A stretch of DNA of 64,000 nt from Cryphonectria parasitica EP155 (taxonomy: Eukaryota > Ascomycota > Sordariomycetes > Diaporthales > Cryphonectriaceae). The DNA lies in contig NW_024468914.1 in the NCBI RefSeq assembly GCF_011745365.1, positions 1,448,001 through 1,512,000 of the forward strand. The letters are read 5' to 3'. The notes below the pieces were generated by a model, which was given only the letters and a program-made list of their open reading frames with translations, was not told the origin of the DNA and did no database searches. Position 1 is the first letter of the stretch, and every line of letters begins with the position of its first letter. Shown piece after piece: positions 1-10,271 of the stretch. A program made the position numbers and the translations under genes.

Positions 1-1096
1 AATGGGCAGACAGGCGAGATCATGTGGACCCTCGGCGGGAAAAAGAACCAGTTCAGAGAGTTAGATGCAGACAAGGGCGCCAACCCGTCAGGAGACAACC
101 TGCTCTCCTTTGCCTGGCAGCACCACGCCCGCTTCTTCCACAACAACGAGAACGAGATCACCTTCTTCGACAACCACGCCCTGACCACCCAGCAGCAATG
201 CACCAAAGACTGCAGCCGCGGCCTGCACATCAGCATCGATCTTGACTCGAACCCAGAGGATCCCGCCGTGCGTATCCTGCACGAGTACCGCCACCCACAG
301 TCTCTCCAGGCCCAGAGCCAAGGCAGCGTGCAGCCTCTCGAGGATGGCAGCGGCAACGTCTTTGTGGGCTGGGGCCGGTGTCCTTCCTTTACTGAGCACA
401 CTGCCGACGGCGAGGCAGTCATGGATGTTCAATTCTCTCCCTGGCACACCAAGAAAAACTCGATTGCCCTCGATAACTACCGCGCTTACCGTATGGACTG
501 GACTGGCCAGCCTGAGACGGACCCAGATGTCATGACCCAGGAGAAGGACGGCGTGACGAGCGTGTACGCCAGCTGGAACGGCGCCACTGAGGTGAAGGCT
601 TGGGCTTTTGTAAGCAGCACCCTTTTCCTTGCTCGCAACATCGTGCACCATGTCGAAACGAACAGGAAATCAAACCAACTGACGAATGGTGTCTTCACAC
701 GAGAAACAGCTCGCCAGCAACGAGAGCAGCGACCTCTACGGCCCAGGACAGGTCCTTGCCATCGTCCCTCGCGACGGCTTCGAGACCTCCTTCGCCCTCG
801 AGTACCCAGCCCGCTTCGCCCGCGTCGCCGCCCTCGACGCCGAGTGGAACATTCTCGGGTCTTCTGGCATCGTCGACATCCGCAACGAGCGCGTGTTTGG
901 CGATATGCGGCCCATCACTGCTGTCAAGCAGTTCGGAGACATCATGGTCTCTGATAACGGGTATTCAGTTAGCCTTACAGACCACACCGAGTTTCCGGGC
1001 CAGGGGGGTACTTTCTTGGGGGTCCCTGTTGGGTGGCATAGTCTGCTTGGTTTGGCTATGCTTCTGGGACTGTGGGCTGCTGCGCGCATCTTTTGA
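1..1096 (+). CDS. Arylsulfotransferase (ASST)-like membrane protein, 5' end cut by window
   Basis: Exons run from before base 1 to 609 and from 710 to 1096 (stop TGA). The reading frame is open to base 1 and the residues encoded there already align to the interior of the full paralogue at 31894-33759, so the true start lies outside the window. Shared landmarks are WTLGGK near the start, QHHA, NCSRGLH-type CSRGLH, GWGR, FSPW, YRAYRMDWTG, SWNGATEVK and RDGFETS. The 100-nt intron 610-709 (GTAAGC...CAG, phase 0) was placed because splicing restores an ungapped alignment to the paralogue. The last 25 residues form a hydrophobic segment ending AAARIF, which suggests a C-terminal membrane anchor. 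Fungal members of this family are mostly uncharacterised; sulfotransfer is known for bacterial ASST and is only an inference here. Confidence 0.85.
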
Positions 1097-2069
1097 TGAA
1101 GCAACAGGGTTAACGGATGAACCTTACCCGGTTGGATCGGATTCAACCCCTGGACGAGAGGACCGGCCACACTTTTTTTTGAGATGGCATCATCTCGAGT
1201 CTGACCACAACCAGGTCAACTCCGCCGAGCCAAGTATTACGGAAAGGTGGTGGCCATGGTCTTCAAGAGCCGACCGCTCTCGCCTTGAACGTCAGGCCGA
1301 TGATGTTTTCATACACTGCACCAGACTGGTCGGTTTGGAAACCACCTTCTCTGTCAACCACACTCCATGCCTCGAGTCGAAACAGTAGCCGAGGTTATAC
1401 CCGACAAATGTACAGGAGGCATGTCGGCGCTGAGTCTGCCATGCACCAGGCTCGGAGGACTCAAATACATGGGGGGCGCCTAAGAAGGTACACAGGTGTC
1501 ATTCAAAGTCACTGAATTTTGTGGCAAGAATTTTCGACGCGTGTCATCTTGTGTTGCGTGTGTCTGTGCGCGAGGGTGACCAATAGTGTCACATATTGTC
1601 GTGGGATGCATTTTAGAGCGTTGGCGTTTTTGGTTTCTTGCTATTCACGGGCTTTTCCATACGGCACTTCATGATACCCTCTTTCTGCTGTTTATCAACA
1701 TCGTTCGGAAAAATTCAAATTGCAGTCTTTAAACAAATTTGTGAACTCTTTCGTGTTTCCCTATATCAAACTTTCAACGAGCGTCATCAACTCTTGAGGA
1801 TATCTCATGTTCGTCTGTCCACAATTTCGCACCAAGGTTCAATACAGCTCGCCAAAGAATGTATCATCGATTTGCCGGTTTGATCAAGACTATATTCGTA
1901 AGGAGAGTCGTTCGTTATCTCATCAGTAGGTGAAGCACCAGCTCCACGTCGTGTTTAGCTACAGGCAGGCAAAAAGAAAATGCGACATTGGGACTTGAGG
2001 ACTAAGACTGAAACACACAAATATACCTAGCCCAGAAAACAACCAGATCAGGTCGATATCTGAGATCCT
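1097..2069. other. Spacer without a supported gene
   Basis: Lies between the 3' ends of two converging genes. Only short open frames without family resemblance are present, and I see no RNA gene or repeat. Confidence 0.6.
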
Positions 2070-3040
2070 CTAGAGAGCACCCAGGAGCGCTGCGAGGCCA
2101 CCACCCGCTCCGCCAGTTGCGCCAGTTGCACCAGTAGCACCAGCTCCTCCGGTCAGCGCTCCAAGCAGCGCCCCGAGACCGCCAGCACCACCTGCAGCGG
2201 CTGCATCATCCGCACCAGCAGCCGTCGCGGCTGAGGTAGTCGACCCTGCAGCGGTTGTTCCAGCGGCACTATCTCCGCTCGCTGCCGCAGGCGCAGTGCT
2301 CGCCGAAGTCCCAGTGCTGGCTCCCGTGGTCGCGGAGCCCGTGCCAGCCACAGCCGCCGACGTTGAGTTCGAGGCCCCGCCGTACGCAGTGATGGCCTGG
2401 CTGAGGACGGTGCTGATCTGGCCGATGGATTTCTGCGCGATGCTCTGGCCGATGGACGGCACCTTGGACACGATGGCGTTGCCCAGAGCGGTGGCGCCTG
2501 ACTGTTGCGTCTGCAGCTGCTGCGCGACCACGCTGGTGACGCCCAGCTGGTCAAAGGTGGGCTTCTTGGCGATCAGCGCCGAGACGGTGTTATTGGCCGA
2601 GGTAGTGAGGCCTGTCGCGGATTGCTGCAGGGTGAGGGCGTCCGTCAGGGACAGCGTCGAGGTTGCCGAAATGGAGCTTGTCGCGTTCGAGATGGCGTTC
2701 TGCGCCGCCGTGCTGGCGCTGAGGACATTGTTGAGGGAATTGGGATCCGTGCCACTGACGGACTATTATTGTTGATTCAAATATTAGTATGAGTTGATTG
2801 AAAAGGCTCTCTTCTTTTTTTTTTCCCCCCCCGGCCAGGGGGAGGGGGGAGGGGGGCTTGGCGAATTATTTGTAATTGGAGTGGATGATGGCCTACATTG
2901 ACAGCAGTCCCGAGCGAATCGAGGGCGTTCTGGACAGAAGTGATACCAGACTGGATTGTCTGCAGGTCTCGCTTCAGGAGAGATGGTGCTGCGAGCACGG
3001 TCACCGCCAGCAGTGGTTGGGCAAGGAGGCTGAACTTCAT
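2070..3040 (-). CDS. HsbA-like secreted surface protein with Ala/Gly-rich tail
   Basis: Two exons, 3040-2897 and 2762-2070, joined in phase 0 across a 134-nt intron (GTAGGC...ATAG) give 278 residues. The start is followed by a signal peptide (MKFSLLAQPLLAVTVLAAPS) and a KR processing-like site. Residues 25-150 are helical, rich in Ser/Thr/Ala/Asn, with the spacing of the hydrophobic surface binding protein A (HsbA)/galactomannoprotein family: DLQTIQSGITSVQNALDSL, later SLTDALTLQQSATGLTTSA. The last 120 residues are low complexity, dominated by Ala, Gly, Thr and Ser, ending in GGLAALLGAL. Known family members are secreted or wall-bound and coat hydrophobic surfaces to recruit hydrolases; that role is inferred. 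The intron contains a run of C followed by a run of G (in the sense direction). Confidence 0.8.
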
Positions 3041-4619
3041 CTTGTCGACGATATATTAGAATGATTCAAAAGTTTGCGAGAGAAATAAAGGGCATCCAGT
3101 GCCTGAATAGAAGATGAATTAGAATAAAAGTAGATTGAGAGGTATGCAGTTGGATCTGTCGTGTCTGTGAGAATCGAAAATGACACAGACGGCAGACTTG
3201 GTGATTTATTTATCTTGATTCTATGGCCTCTTTTTGCCTCATCCACTTTCCTGAACCAGTTAACTATCTCGGCCTCTCATCCGTTTCCTTGTTAGGCACT
3301 GACACAACAGGAACCGATGCGACAAGCTCGCAAGATTTGACACAAAACAACAGAGCACCGAGGAGGTGCCATTCAAGGGAGAATGAAAAGTGGACCTGGA
3401 GCAAACACCTTATGACATTTCAAAGTTGAGGATTAGAGTTGTTTTGGCAGTCTATGGTGTGTGGGAAGATGGGTTGAAACAGAAGTCGACCTGAGCACGG
3501 GGGGCCAAGGCGGTTATAATCCTGATTTCACGGCAACGCACCATGGCGCGAACCTTGGTAGAAAGTTCAGACAGGCCTGCAGGGGCTGAATCGCGATTGG
3601 TCCATCTGTTTCGTCCAGTGTCTTCAGGTTCCCCTATTGGCGAAACCGTATGATTTATGGTAGACCCCACGCCTCTCGCCCTTCAAACGTCTTGTTGGTC
3701 GCATGGCTTGACGGATCCGTCGCGCGTTTCTTGCGCCAAGCCATGTCTTGATCACTTGTGTCGTTGTCATCCGACACCCCTCGAAGTTATACGACGAACT
3801 GAGGGGGCAAGGGAGTGTCCTTCTCCCTGTTTCTTGTCGCAATAGGCAATCCATGAGAAAAGTATGAGCAGAGGCGCACCTGGCATGTTATACCTTTTTG
3901 TCTTCGCAAAGATTGGGGTGAGATAGCTTGCTGCACCATCTGATCTTTTAGGCTGTATTATATTGGCCTTGATCAGTTTTGTACTGTCATCCAACTACCA
4001 AATCGGGTTGTTTTCAGAGAGTTCCAGTTCCAAACCTGTCCTCCATCTGAGCCTTTGGATTGACACTTGTTGTCAAACTCACAGATTCTTATTTTTATCT
4101 CTCATCCCGCATATGATTGATAAACTGCCAATTCGGGAAGGTCTTGAGACTCGGCCGCATCGCCGTAAACAAGTCTAGGGGAGGGGAAGGGGGTCTTGTT
4201 CTGGGCGTCCTAAGAGAGGCGCTGTTCGAGCGGTATTCCCTGCACCAACACTCAGCGACCCGTGTGAATTGTCCTGGGTCATGTTTGCCACGACATAGAT
4301 CTTTCTACTGTTAGTTGTGACGTGGCAGGCAAACGCTCACCCCCGTGTAGAATTAAGGGTAAACTTATTCTTAAACTCACTCAACCTGTTACCAGCATTG
4401 TGCTTCATAGGAGAGGGGCAACACTGCATATGACTAAGAAAGAAAAACGCCTTGCACCCAAAAATATCAAGTACTCTGAACAAATAATCGAAGGGTCTGC
4501 GTCATGTGTCTTGATTATCATTGTCTAGATGATATCTTGATCAATCTCAAAGGCATTATCACACCGCTATGCTGGCTTCGAATGCGACCCCTGTGTATTT
4601 GCCCCTCCGAGATGATGGA
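3041..4619. other. Spacer without a supported gene
   Basis: Upstream region of the HsbA-like gene and 3' flank of the GST gene. Open frames are all under 80 codons, none with a recognisable motif or good splice context. Confidence 0.6.
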
Positions 4620-5354
4620 TCATCCCTCCTTGGGGAGGGCTGCCTGCACCGAGGGAAGCGCAAGCATCTTCTCGAGCCACTCCTTGACGACCGGATACTT
4701 TGTCGCATCAAATCCCTCAATAAAACCTGTCAAGGTGTAATTCTGCCACGGAATGAAGGCGAGATCAGCGAATGAGAGCTTGTTGCCCACCAGCCAAGGC
4801 CCATCGCTCCCGCCCTTGGCCTTCTGCGCTGCGAGGTAGCCTTCTAGGACGTGGGTCACCCTGCCTATCTCGTTGACGTATCGTTCCACCGCGCTGGGCA
4901 GCTTTTCTTGGTGGAACTTGTTGAACCAGACCGCCTGACCGTAGTACGGCCCCTGCCCGGAGACCTGGAAGTACAGCCACTGCCTCGCCAGGTAGTCCTC
5001 CTTGCTGCCGCGAGGGAAGCTGAGCTTGTTGTCGGTGTCGTATTTCTCGATGAGGTACTCGATGATGGCTCCAGATTCCCACAGAGTGAGACCAGAGTTG
5101 GGGTCCTCAATGGCTGGCACGCGGCCGTTCGGATTGATCGCCACGTACGGTAGCTTTTTGACTTCCGAGAATGGGATATTCTCCGTCTCGTAGGGGATAC
5201 CAAGCTCCTCGAGCACAACTTATTTCATGCATTAGTTAGGGGAAAAGAAGTGCTACATATGTTGGGGATCGGGTCACGAGTCCTTACTGGCGACCTTGAT
5301 GGGGTTGGGCCCAGCGTGACCCCAGAGCTTGATTGGCTTCAGTTGGGACGTCAT
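4620..5354 (-). CDS. Glutathione S-transferase, URE2/GstA type
   Basis: Exon 1 is 5354-5288 and exon 2 is 5218-4620; a 69-nt phase-1 intron (GTAAGG...ATAAG) separates them and the product is 221 residues. The N-terminal thioredoxin fold shows KLWGHAGPNPIKVAIVLEELG, then PNGRVPAIEDP with the cis-proline and LWESGAIIEYLIEKY with the Glu-Ser glutathione-binding pair. The C-terminal helical domain has YGQAVWFNKFH and KLSFADLAFIPW. This order and length match fungal URE2-like GSTs, which are cytosolic and conjugate or reduce glutathione adducts. The first exon matters: without it the conserved N-terminal strand and the catalytic-site loop are lost. A Fot1-type transposon sits 608 bp upstream of the start. 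Confidence 0.93.
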
Positions 5355-5962
5355 GATGATGTTTGGTCCGGCCTTGGATTATTTCGAATCGAGGGGATTT
5401 ATTCAGAGGATTTGGTGATTGGAGGTTGATGTGATGATAATGGACTACAATTTCGAAATACAAGCGAGCTTCTATCTACTTTTATAACTGCGACGCACGT
5501 GGATTCCTCAGCGACGACACCTCATGTTTCTGCTGCCTACATTAAGTTACTGGACGGCATCTTGGTCATGTCGGCAACATTCAGAGTATGTTATTACAAA
5601 TGGTTGATCTGGCGGATCTGGTGCTCGGCTCGATTGCCCGACTTTGATTTGTAATGGAGATGGTCCCCCTGCCCTGGTCCCCCCGTCCTGCTTGCTTAGA
5701 TCAGCCTCAGCCATCCACAAATTAGAGCAGGGTCCTTTTGCAGATGTGAATTAATTATGACAAGACTTGCATGTGCTCTCTTTATGATTGAAAAATAAAT
5801 CATACTGTTTACTGCACAACTCGGACACTCGCGCCATTGGCTGTTCTTCTACAAAACTGAGTAATCCCGCCCGTGCTTCGACAGTGCAAAAAGGTCCACC
5901 GGACATAACTACCAGGACGTTTCACCTGGGGGTCCTGCGAGCTGCCGCAGATTGACACTGTA
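5355..5962. other. Spacer upstream of the GST gene
   Basis: Contains the GST promoter region and ends at the TA dinucleotide (5961-5962) duplicated by the transposon. No gene seen. Confidence 0.6.
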
Positions 5963-6017
5963 AGTCAAAGGGGGGGGTTTTGGGCCGGGGTAGTTTTGGG
6001 CCACCCTGGCCACCCTC
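5963..6017 (+). repeat. Left terminal inverted repeat, 55 bp
   Basis: Identical to the reverse complement of 7764-7818. It holds a run of eight G and two internal direct repeats: GTTTTGGGCC at 5977-5986 and 5993-6002, and CCACCCT at 6001-6007 and 6010-6016. Such doubled motifs are often transposase-binding sites. Confidence 0.97.
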
Positions 6018-6112
6018 ACCGCCTCTTCAACCCCCTTTAGTTTGATAGCTATTACTCAACCAATTTTGATCCAAACAACTTCATCTTTCCAGCAAACCTT
6101 TATCTGACTGTT

Positions 6113-7720
6113 ATGAAGCCCTATTCCGAGTTTGAGCTAGCCCAGGCCGTTGAGGCTGTCAGAAAAGGCAAGTCTCAGCGGCAAGCCTCGAGGGAATGGG
6201 GTATTCCAAGGAGTACTCTTCAGGCTCGCCTAGAAGGAGGGGAATCGCATAAAACAGCCCACGAAAACCAGCAAAGGCTCTCTATTGATCAGGAAAGAAG
6301 ACTAGCCGAATGGATCCTGATTCAAGAAAGCCTAGGCGTTCCACCAAGCTATTCAGAACTCAAATACTTTGCTCAGCAGATCCTCGAGGTCCAGGGAGAC
6401 TCTCAGGCCCTCGGGGTGCAATAGACTCAGGCTTTTTTGAAGAGAAATCCAGAGATAAAGGTCAGGAAGACTCGCTGCATTGCCTCTGAACGAACGAATG
6501 GGGCTACAACAGAGGTAATACGGCTTTGGTTTCGTCTTTTCAATCTTCCTCATATCCAAGCTATTAAGCCAGCTAATAGATGGAATATGGATGAAGCTGG
6601 CCTGATGGAGAGCCAAGGAACAAATGGATTAGTTCTCGGAAGCTCCTCTTCGCATTCAATTCAAAGGAAAGACCCTGGATCAAAAGCCTGGACTTCTTTC
6701 CTCGAGTGTATCTCAGCTACAGGTGCCTACCTCTTCCCTCTAGTGATTTTCAAGGGCTAAACGGTACAACAACAGTAGTTTCCTCTTGATTTGGAGCCTT
6801 TTGATGGTTGGAAGTTTACAGCTATGCAAAACGGATGGACAAACGATAAAATGGCAGTTGAATAGCTGAAAGAGATCTTCATTCCTCATAGCCAGCCAGC
6901 AGATCCCTCAGAAGCCAGGCTGTTAGTCCTGGATAGCCATAGCAGCCATAAAACGGACGAGTTTATATGGCTTTGCTTCCAAAACAATATCCTGCTTATT
7001 TACTTGCCTCCTCATACCTCTCACATTCTTCAACCCCTCGATCTAGAGATCTTTTCATCTCTCAAACGAGCATACAGAAAGAAAGTCAGCAATATGGGCT
7101 AATGGGGCGATTCAACTATCGCAGGCAAGCGTTTATTCCTCAGCAACTATTATCTAGCTCGACTGGAAGGCCTTTCAAGCCAGAATATTAGATCTAGATG
7201 GAAAGCAACTGGTCTGTGGCCTCTCAGACTCTCAAAAGCCCTCTTGAGCCCTCTTCTTCTCGAGAACAGTCAACCAAGCCGTCAGACCCAGTCCAATTCA
7301 GGCTCAGCACAATCAACAGCACCTCATCTTTCCCCAAAAGCCTCCTCAAGCCAGCTAGTCCTCTTTTCAACTCCTCGAAAGGCTAAACAGCTATACTATC
7401 AGCTGCTAGAGAATCAGCAACAACTTCGAACGGAACCAGGCCGCCGTATGCTATTCAAGAAGATAAAAAAGGCTTATGGGGAGAGGGACCTCGAGTTTGC
7501 CAAGGCATTGGAGGAAAATAAAGCGTTGAAAAGGCAGATTGAGGCTCTGAGGCCTAGTAAAAGAAGAAAGGTTGATATGGATCCGAATTCGAAGTTTGCA
7601 GGGATTGAGGATATACAGAGAGCTCAAAACGCGGCTAATCGCCACGAGGATAGTCTGAATGAAGAGAGCGATGTCGAATTACCTACTGATGAGGAGGATT
7701 GCATCGTGGTGGGTGAATAG
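6113..7720 (+). pseudogene. Fot1/pogo transposase with five in-frame stop codons
   Basis: A single frame of about 536 codons runs from ATG 6113 to TAG 7720 with no frameshift. Residues 1-50 form a Psq-type helix-turn-helix (RQASREWGIPRSTLQARL) and residues 60-100 a CENP-B/Tc5-like second DNA-binding segment. The catalytic triad is intact: first Asp in WNMDEAG (codon at 6590), second in LVLDSHSSH, third in QPLDLEIF, with 35 residues between the second and third (DD35D, as in Fot1). The tail has a basic RPSKRRK stretch. Stops lie at 6422 (TAG), 6758 (TAA), 6776 (TAG), 6863 (TAG) and 7100 (TAA). By comparison with the family the 6776 and 6863 stops stand where Trp is expected; each stop can arise from one C-to-T or G-to-A change, as in repeat-induced point mutation. 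Confidence 0.93.
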
Positions 7721-7763
7721 AATAGATAAATAGTATATATATATATGGGTGTGTGTATTTGAC

Positions 7764-7818
7764 GAGGGTGGCCAGGGTGGCCCAAAACTACCCCGGCCCA
7801 AAACCCCCCCCTTTGACT
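7764..7818 (-). repeat. Right terminal inverted repeat, 55 bp
   Basis: Perfect inverted copy of 5963-6017, ending CCTTTGACT immediately before the TA at 7819-7820. Identity stops sharply at base 7763, where the flanking bases differ from those inside the left repeat. Confidence 0.97.
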
Positions 7819-7820
7819 TA

Positions 7821-8453
7821 AAGGCCGAGTCTTTCATCACCGGAGAATAAGGATACATTGCGGGGTAACTCTTGGATATTGTTAGCTGGTAATTAACGGA
7901 GGATTTGAAAACCGCTCCGAAGGCATTGGTCTAAAGATTCTCCCGAGCAAGACACATACACGGAATTCCGTGGCTTTGTACTATGATTACTATGCACAAG
8001 TCTCATTTCATGACCAAGATATACGCAGCGATATCCTACGGGCTGATGTGAGTCGGTTCATCGGGTTTGCAAAGTCGTATCCCGCCGTTGCTGTGCAGGA
8101 CCACCTGCAGGAAGGAAGGAAAGGGACAAGGAATGAGTTCAGATCTTCTTTGGGAATGACCAACATTGGGGCTGATTAAGTCGAGGTGTAGTCATGATGG
8201 GCATTGGTCTGGAAGTGTCTGTATTCCTCACGGGCTGTAAGTATACCAAAAGAAGCAGCTCAATTATTCACTGGTCTAATGACTTGTATCCAGGGTCTTC
8301 ACTGCGATTGGCCTTCGCTTTTCATAAGCATGAGGCGACTGTTTCCAACTACAGGCATATTCTCCCAAGTACGTATCTGATCATCTATGTTGAACACGGG
8401 GTAGTGTTCTTACTAGCTATGCCGGTCGACAACGAACTCTCACCCTCGGTCGC
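7821..8453. other. Spacer without a supported gene
   Basis: 3' flank of the small gene at 8454-8980. A + strand ORF at 8194-8493 was considered and not accepted. Confidence 0.5.
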
Positions 8454-8980
8454 TTACTTAGGCGCGGCCCCAGTTGACCACCCAGCGGGTTGAGACACAG
8501 ACCGGCCAGCTGTGGATGGGTCTGTGTCGCAGAGCAGCATATCATCATAATTTGCGAGCTCAAACGTGTCTGGTATCGCCTCAACCCAGGCTTCTGCAAC
8601 CCATTCGCTTTGCTCATTTGAGTCCTTCCAAGCATCCCCTTTGTCAGACCTGTTCCGGAATGGTCAGAAATGTAAATCTCAAGTGATCTTATTCATTTTA
8701 TGGCGACGCAGCGTACATTGTCTGAGGGATGTCCATCTTCTTCAGTACATGGATTTTGTACGTATTCGTGTCATGAGAAGAGGACTGCTGCTTCTCGATA
8801 ACTTCGCCCCAGATTTTCAGTTCTACGATCAAGAACCGCGTTAGTTTTGGGCTTCTTCAGCCGGCGTCATGATCATGAAGCCACTCTGGGATGAATCTTC
8901 TCCCTGAACTTACTGGCTCCGGACTCGCGAGTCACGTCAGCTATGACTTTGTCGCCTGAGTCGAACTTGAGTACAGCCAT
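8454..8980 (-). CDS. Small unnamed protein, copy A of a tandem three-exon family
   Basis: Exons 8980-8914, 8822-8717 and 8649-8454 encode 122 residues. Intron 1 (91 nt, phase 1) has donor GTAAGT, a CTAAC branch site and acceptor GTAG; intron 2 (67 nt, phase 2) has donor GTACGC, a CTGAC branch site and acceptor ACAG. No exon exceeds 65 codons, so the gene does not show as a long ORF. The N-terminal part reads FDSGDKVIADVTRESG, then LKIWGEVIEK and TYKIHVLKK, resembling the strand pattern of a small SH3/Tudor-like barrel (inference). The C-terminal part is acidic with paired Trp (EWVAEAWVEAIPD) and ends with LLCDTDP followed by a Ser/Gly/Ala tail. There is no signal peptide or membrane segment, so it is probably intracellular. 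It shares intron phases and motifs with 9707-10271. Family not recognised. Confidence 0.68.
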
Positions 8981-9706
8981 GTTGAAGGTTGAAGTGTATC
9001 GGAATATCCTGGATAGGAAAAGCCTCTGTTCGATTTAAAAATGGCCCAGTATAAGGCGCTGACAGTTGGGGGCGGTTTGGGAGTTCATTGGGACCAAAGA
9101 CCACGCCTCTGACTAGGTAATTATAGTAAACTATCCTGGCTCAATTGTTTGAGGAAGGAACTGTACAGTGACAGACAAACATTGCTGGCACGCGGTGACT
9201 ACGGGCAAATTAGCCATATGTCACCTCTGGACACGCGGTATCAACCCTATCCAATCAGCGTGTTCCACTGTCAGTTGTGCTATGAAAACAATCACTAAAG
9301 TGAGAGCTAGATGCAAGGAGCGAGCATTTCTTTGGACCCTCGCGTTGCAACTCGGTTGTATACAGCGGCACGTGAGCGGTAGCCACGGCTGTCTGCAATG
9401 TCGCACTCGGCATTTCATCACGAGTTGCTAGTGCTTATGATCAACCTCACCTGTCAAGGCTAAGCGCTTGTCAGCACGGGGACCATCTTGAGCTGTCGAG
9501 GTTACAGGGAATGGGAATGAAACAGCTTTAATAACAAGGTATGGATGGATACCAACAGAGGAACATAGCCTGGCGCCCAGCGACATTGACCGTGTTATCA
9601 AGTGATCGCTATCCACCCACTCCACTTATGAGGTCCACGGAGTGCTGAAGTTGCAAGTTTTTAGGCAGGGTAGATAATCTGCCCGGCATCTTCAACAGCA
9701 AATGTA
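8981..9706. other. Spacer between the two small paralogues
   Basis: Upstream region of copy A and 3' flank of copy B. Searched by eye for a third degenerate copy on either strand; none seen. Confidence 0.5.
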
Positions 9707-10271
9707 TCAGGAATTTGCTGCTGATTCACTTGCTGTTGATGCATTTGCTGCTAATGTAGTCGCTGTCGACGCACCCTGGCCAAGAGCTGGATGCTCCGGG
9801 CAAAGCCTCAATTCGCTCTCCTCATAGACCTCAGACGCAACCTCATGCTCCTCCAACGCATTATCGTTCCAGAATCCAAGCACAGTTTGCACACCATCTT
9901 GGTTTCTATGAAGACAACTGGTTACTTTTCCAACGCTCATATGAAAAAGAAAGAAGAAAAAAAGCCTCGCTACCACGGGTAGAAAGACCAGAGGAGATGT
10001 GGAATGAGGGGGACAGGAGGCAGCTTACAGTACTGTATATTCCATCCAGGCTTTCTCCACGACGAGATACTTGTGTTCATGCCCCCGCTTTCTCTGCAAG
10101 TTCACACCTCTGATGCGGCCCCAGATCGCATCTAGCGAACGGCGTTTCGTGGTCAGCAAGTTATGCAGTCTTTATGGGTTGCAAATCACTCACAAAGGTC
10201 TTGAGCAAGTACTTACGCTCATCTAGGCGCTGGGCCAGAACCAAATCTCCATTCTTGTAAAGCGGAGGCAT
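9707..10271 (-). CDS. Small unnamed protein, copy B of a tandem three-exon family
   Basis: Exons 10271-10217, 10131-10029 and 9905-9707 encode 118 residues. Intron 1 (85 nt, phase 1) runs GTAAGT...GCTAG with a CTGAC branch site; intron 2 (123 nt, phase 2) runs GTAAGC...CATAG. The protein begins MPPLYKNGDLVLAQRLDE, continues AIWGRIRGVN and HKYLVVEKAW, then an acidic segment (EEHEVASEVYEESELRLC) followed by PEHP and an Ala/Ser/Asn tail coded by a TTGCTG-like simple repeat. The layout GDxVxA, IWGxI, K-x2-V, acidic helix, LxLC-x3-P matches copy A at 8454-8980, and both introns fall at the same place and phase, so I infer a tandem duplication followed by strong divergence. Function unknown. Confidence 0.68.

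Larger units (their letters stand above)
5963..7818 (+). mobile_element. Fot1/pogo-type DNA transposon (Tc1/mariner superfamily), complete but inactivated
   Basis: The element is 1,856 bp. Both ends are perfect 55-bp inverted repeats beginning AGTCAAAG, and each end abuts a TA dinucleotide (5961-5962 and 7819-7820), the target duplication typical of Tc1/mariner elements. Fot1 of Fusarium also begins AGTCAA. Inside is one transposase frame on the + strand with an N-terminal DNA-binding domain and a DDE domain, interrupted only by stop codons. The perfect ends suggest a fairly recent insertion, or at least that a trans-acting transposase could still recognise it. The insertion lies in the spacer between the GST gene and the small-gene pair, without disrupting a gene I can identify. 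Confidence 0.95.

Noticed and set aside
88..651. 187-codon ORF on the minus strand
   Set aside because: Exactly antisense to the arylsulfotransferase-like exon, with GC-biased third positions explaining it; no family features.
7733..7746. TATATATATATA before the right end of the transposon as a promoter
   Set aside because: Lies after the transposase stop codon and inside the element; simple AT repeat is the better explanation.
8194..8493. 99-codon + strand ORF containing consensus-like GTAAGT and CCAG sites, which could also be spliced to a 64-residue protein
   Set aside because: Overlaps the 3' end of copy A on the other strand, matches no family, and no convincing upstream exon was found. 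Kept only as a possibility.
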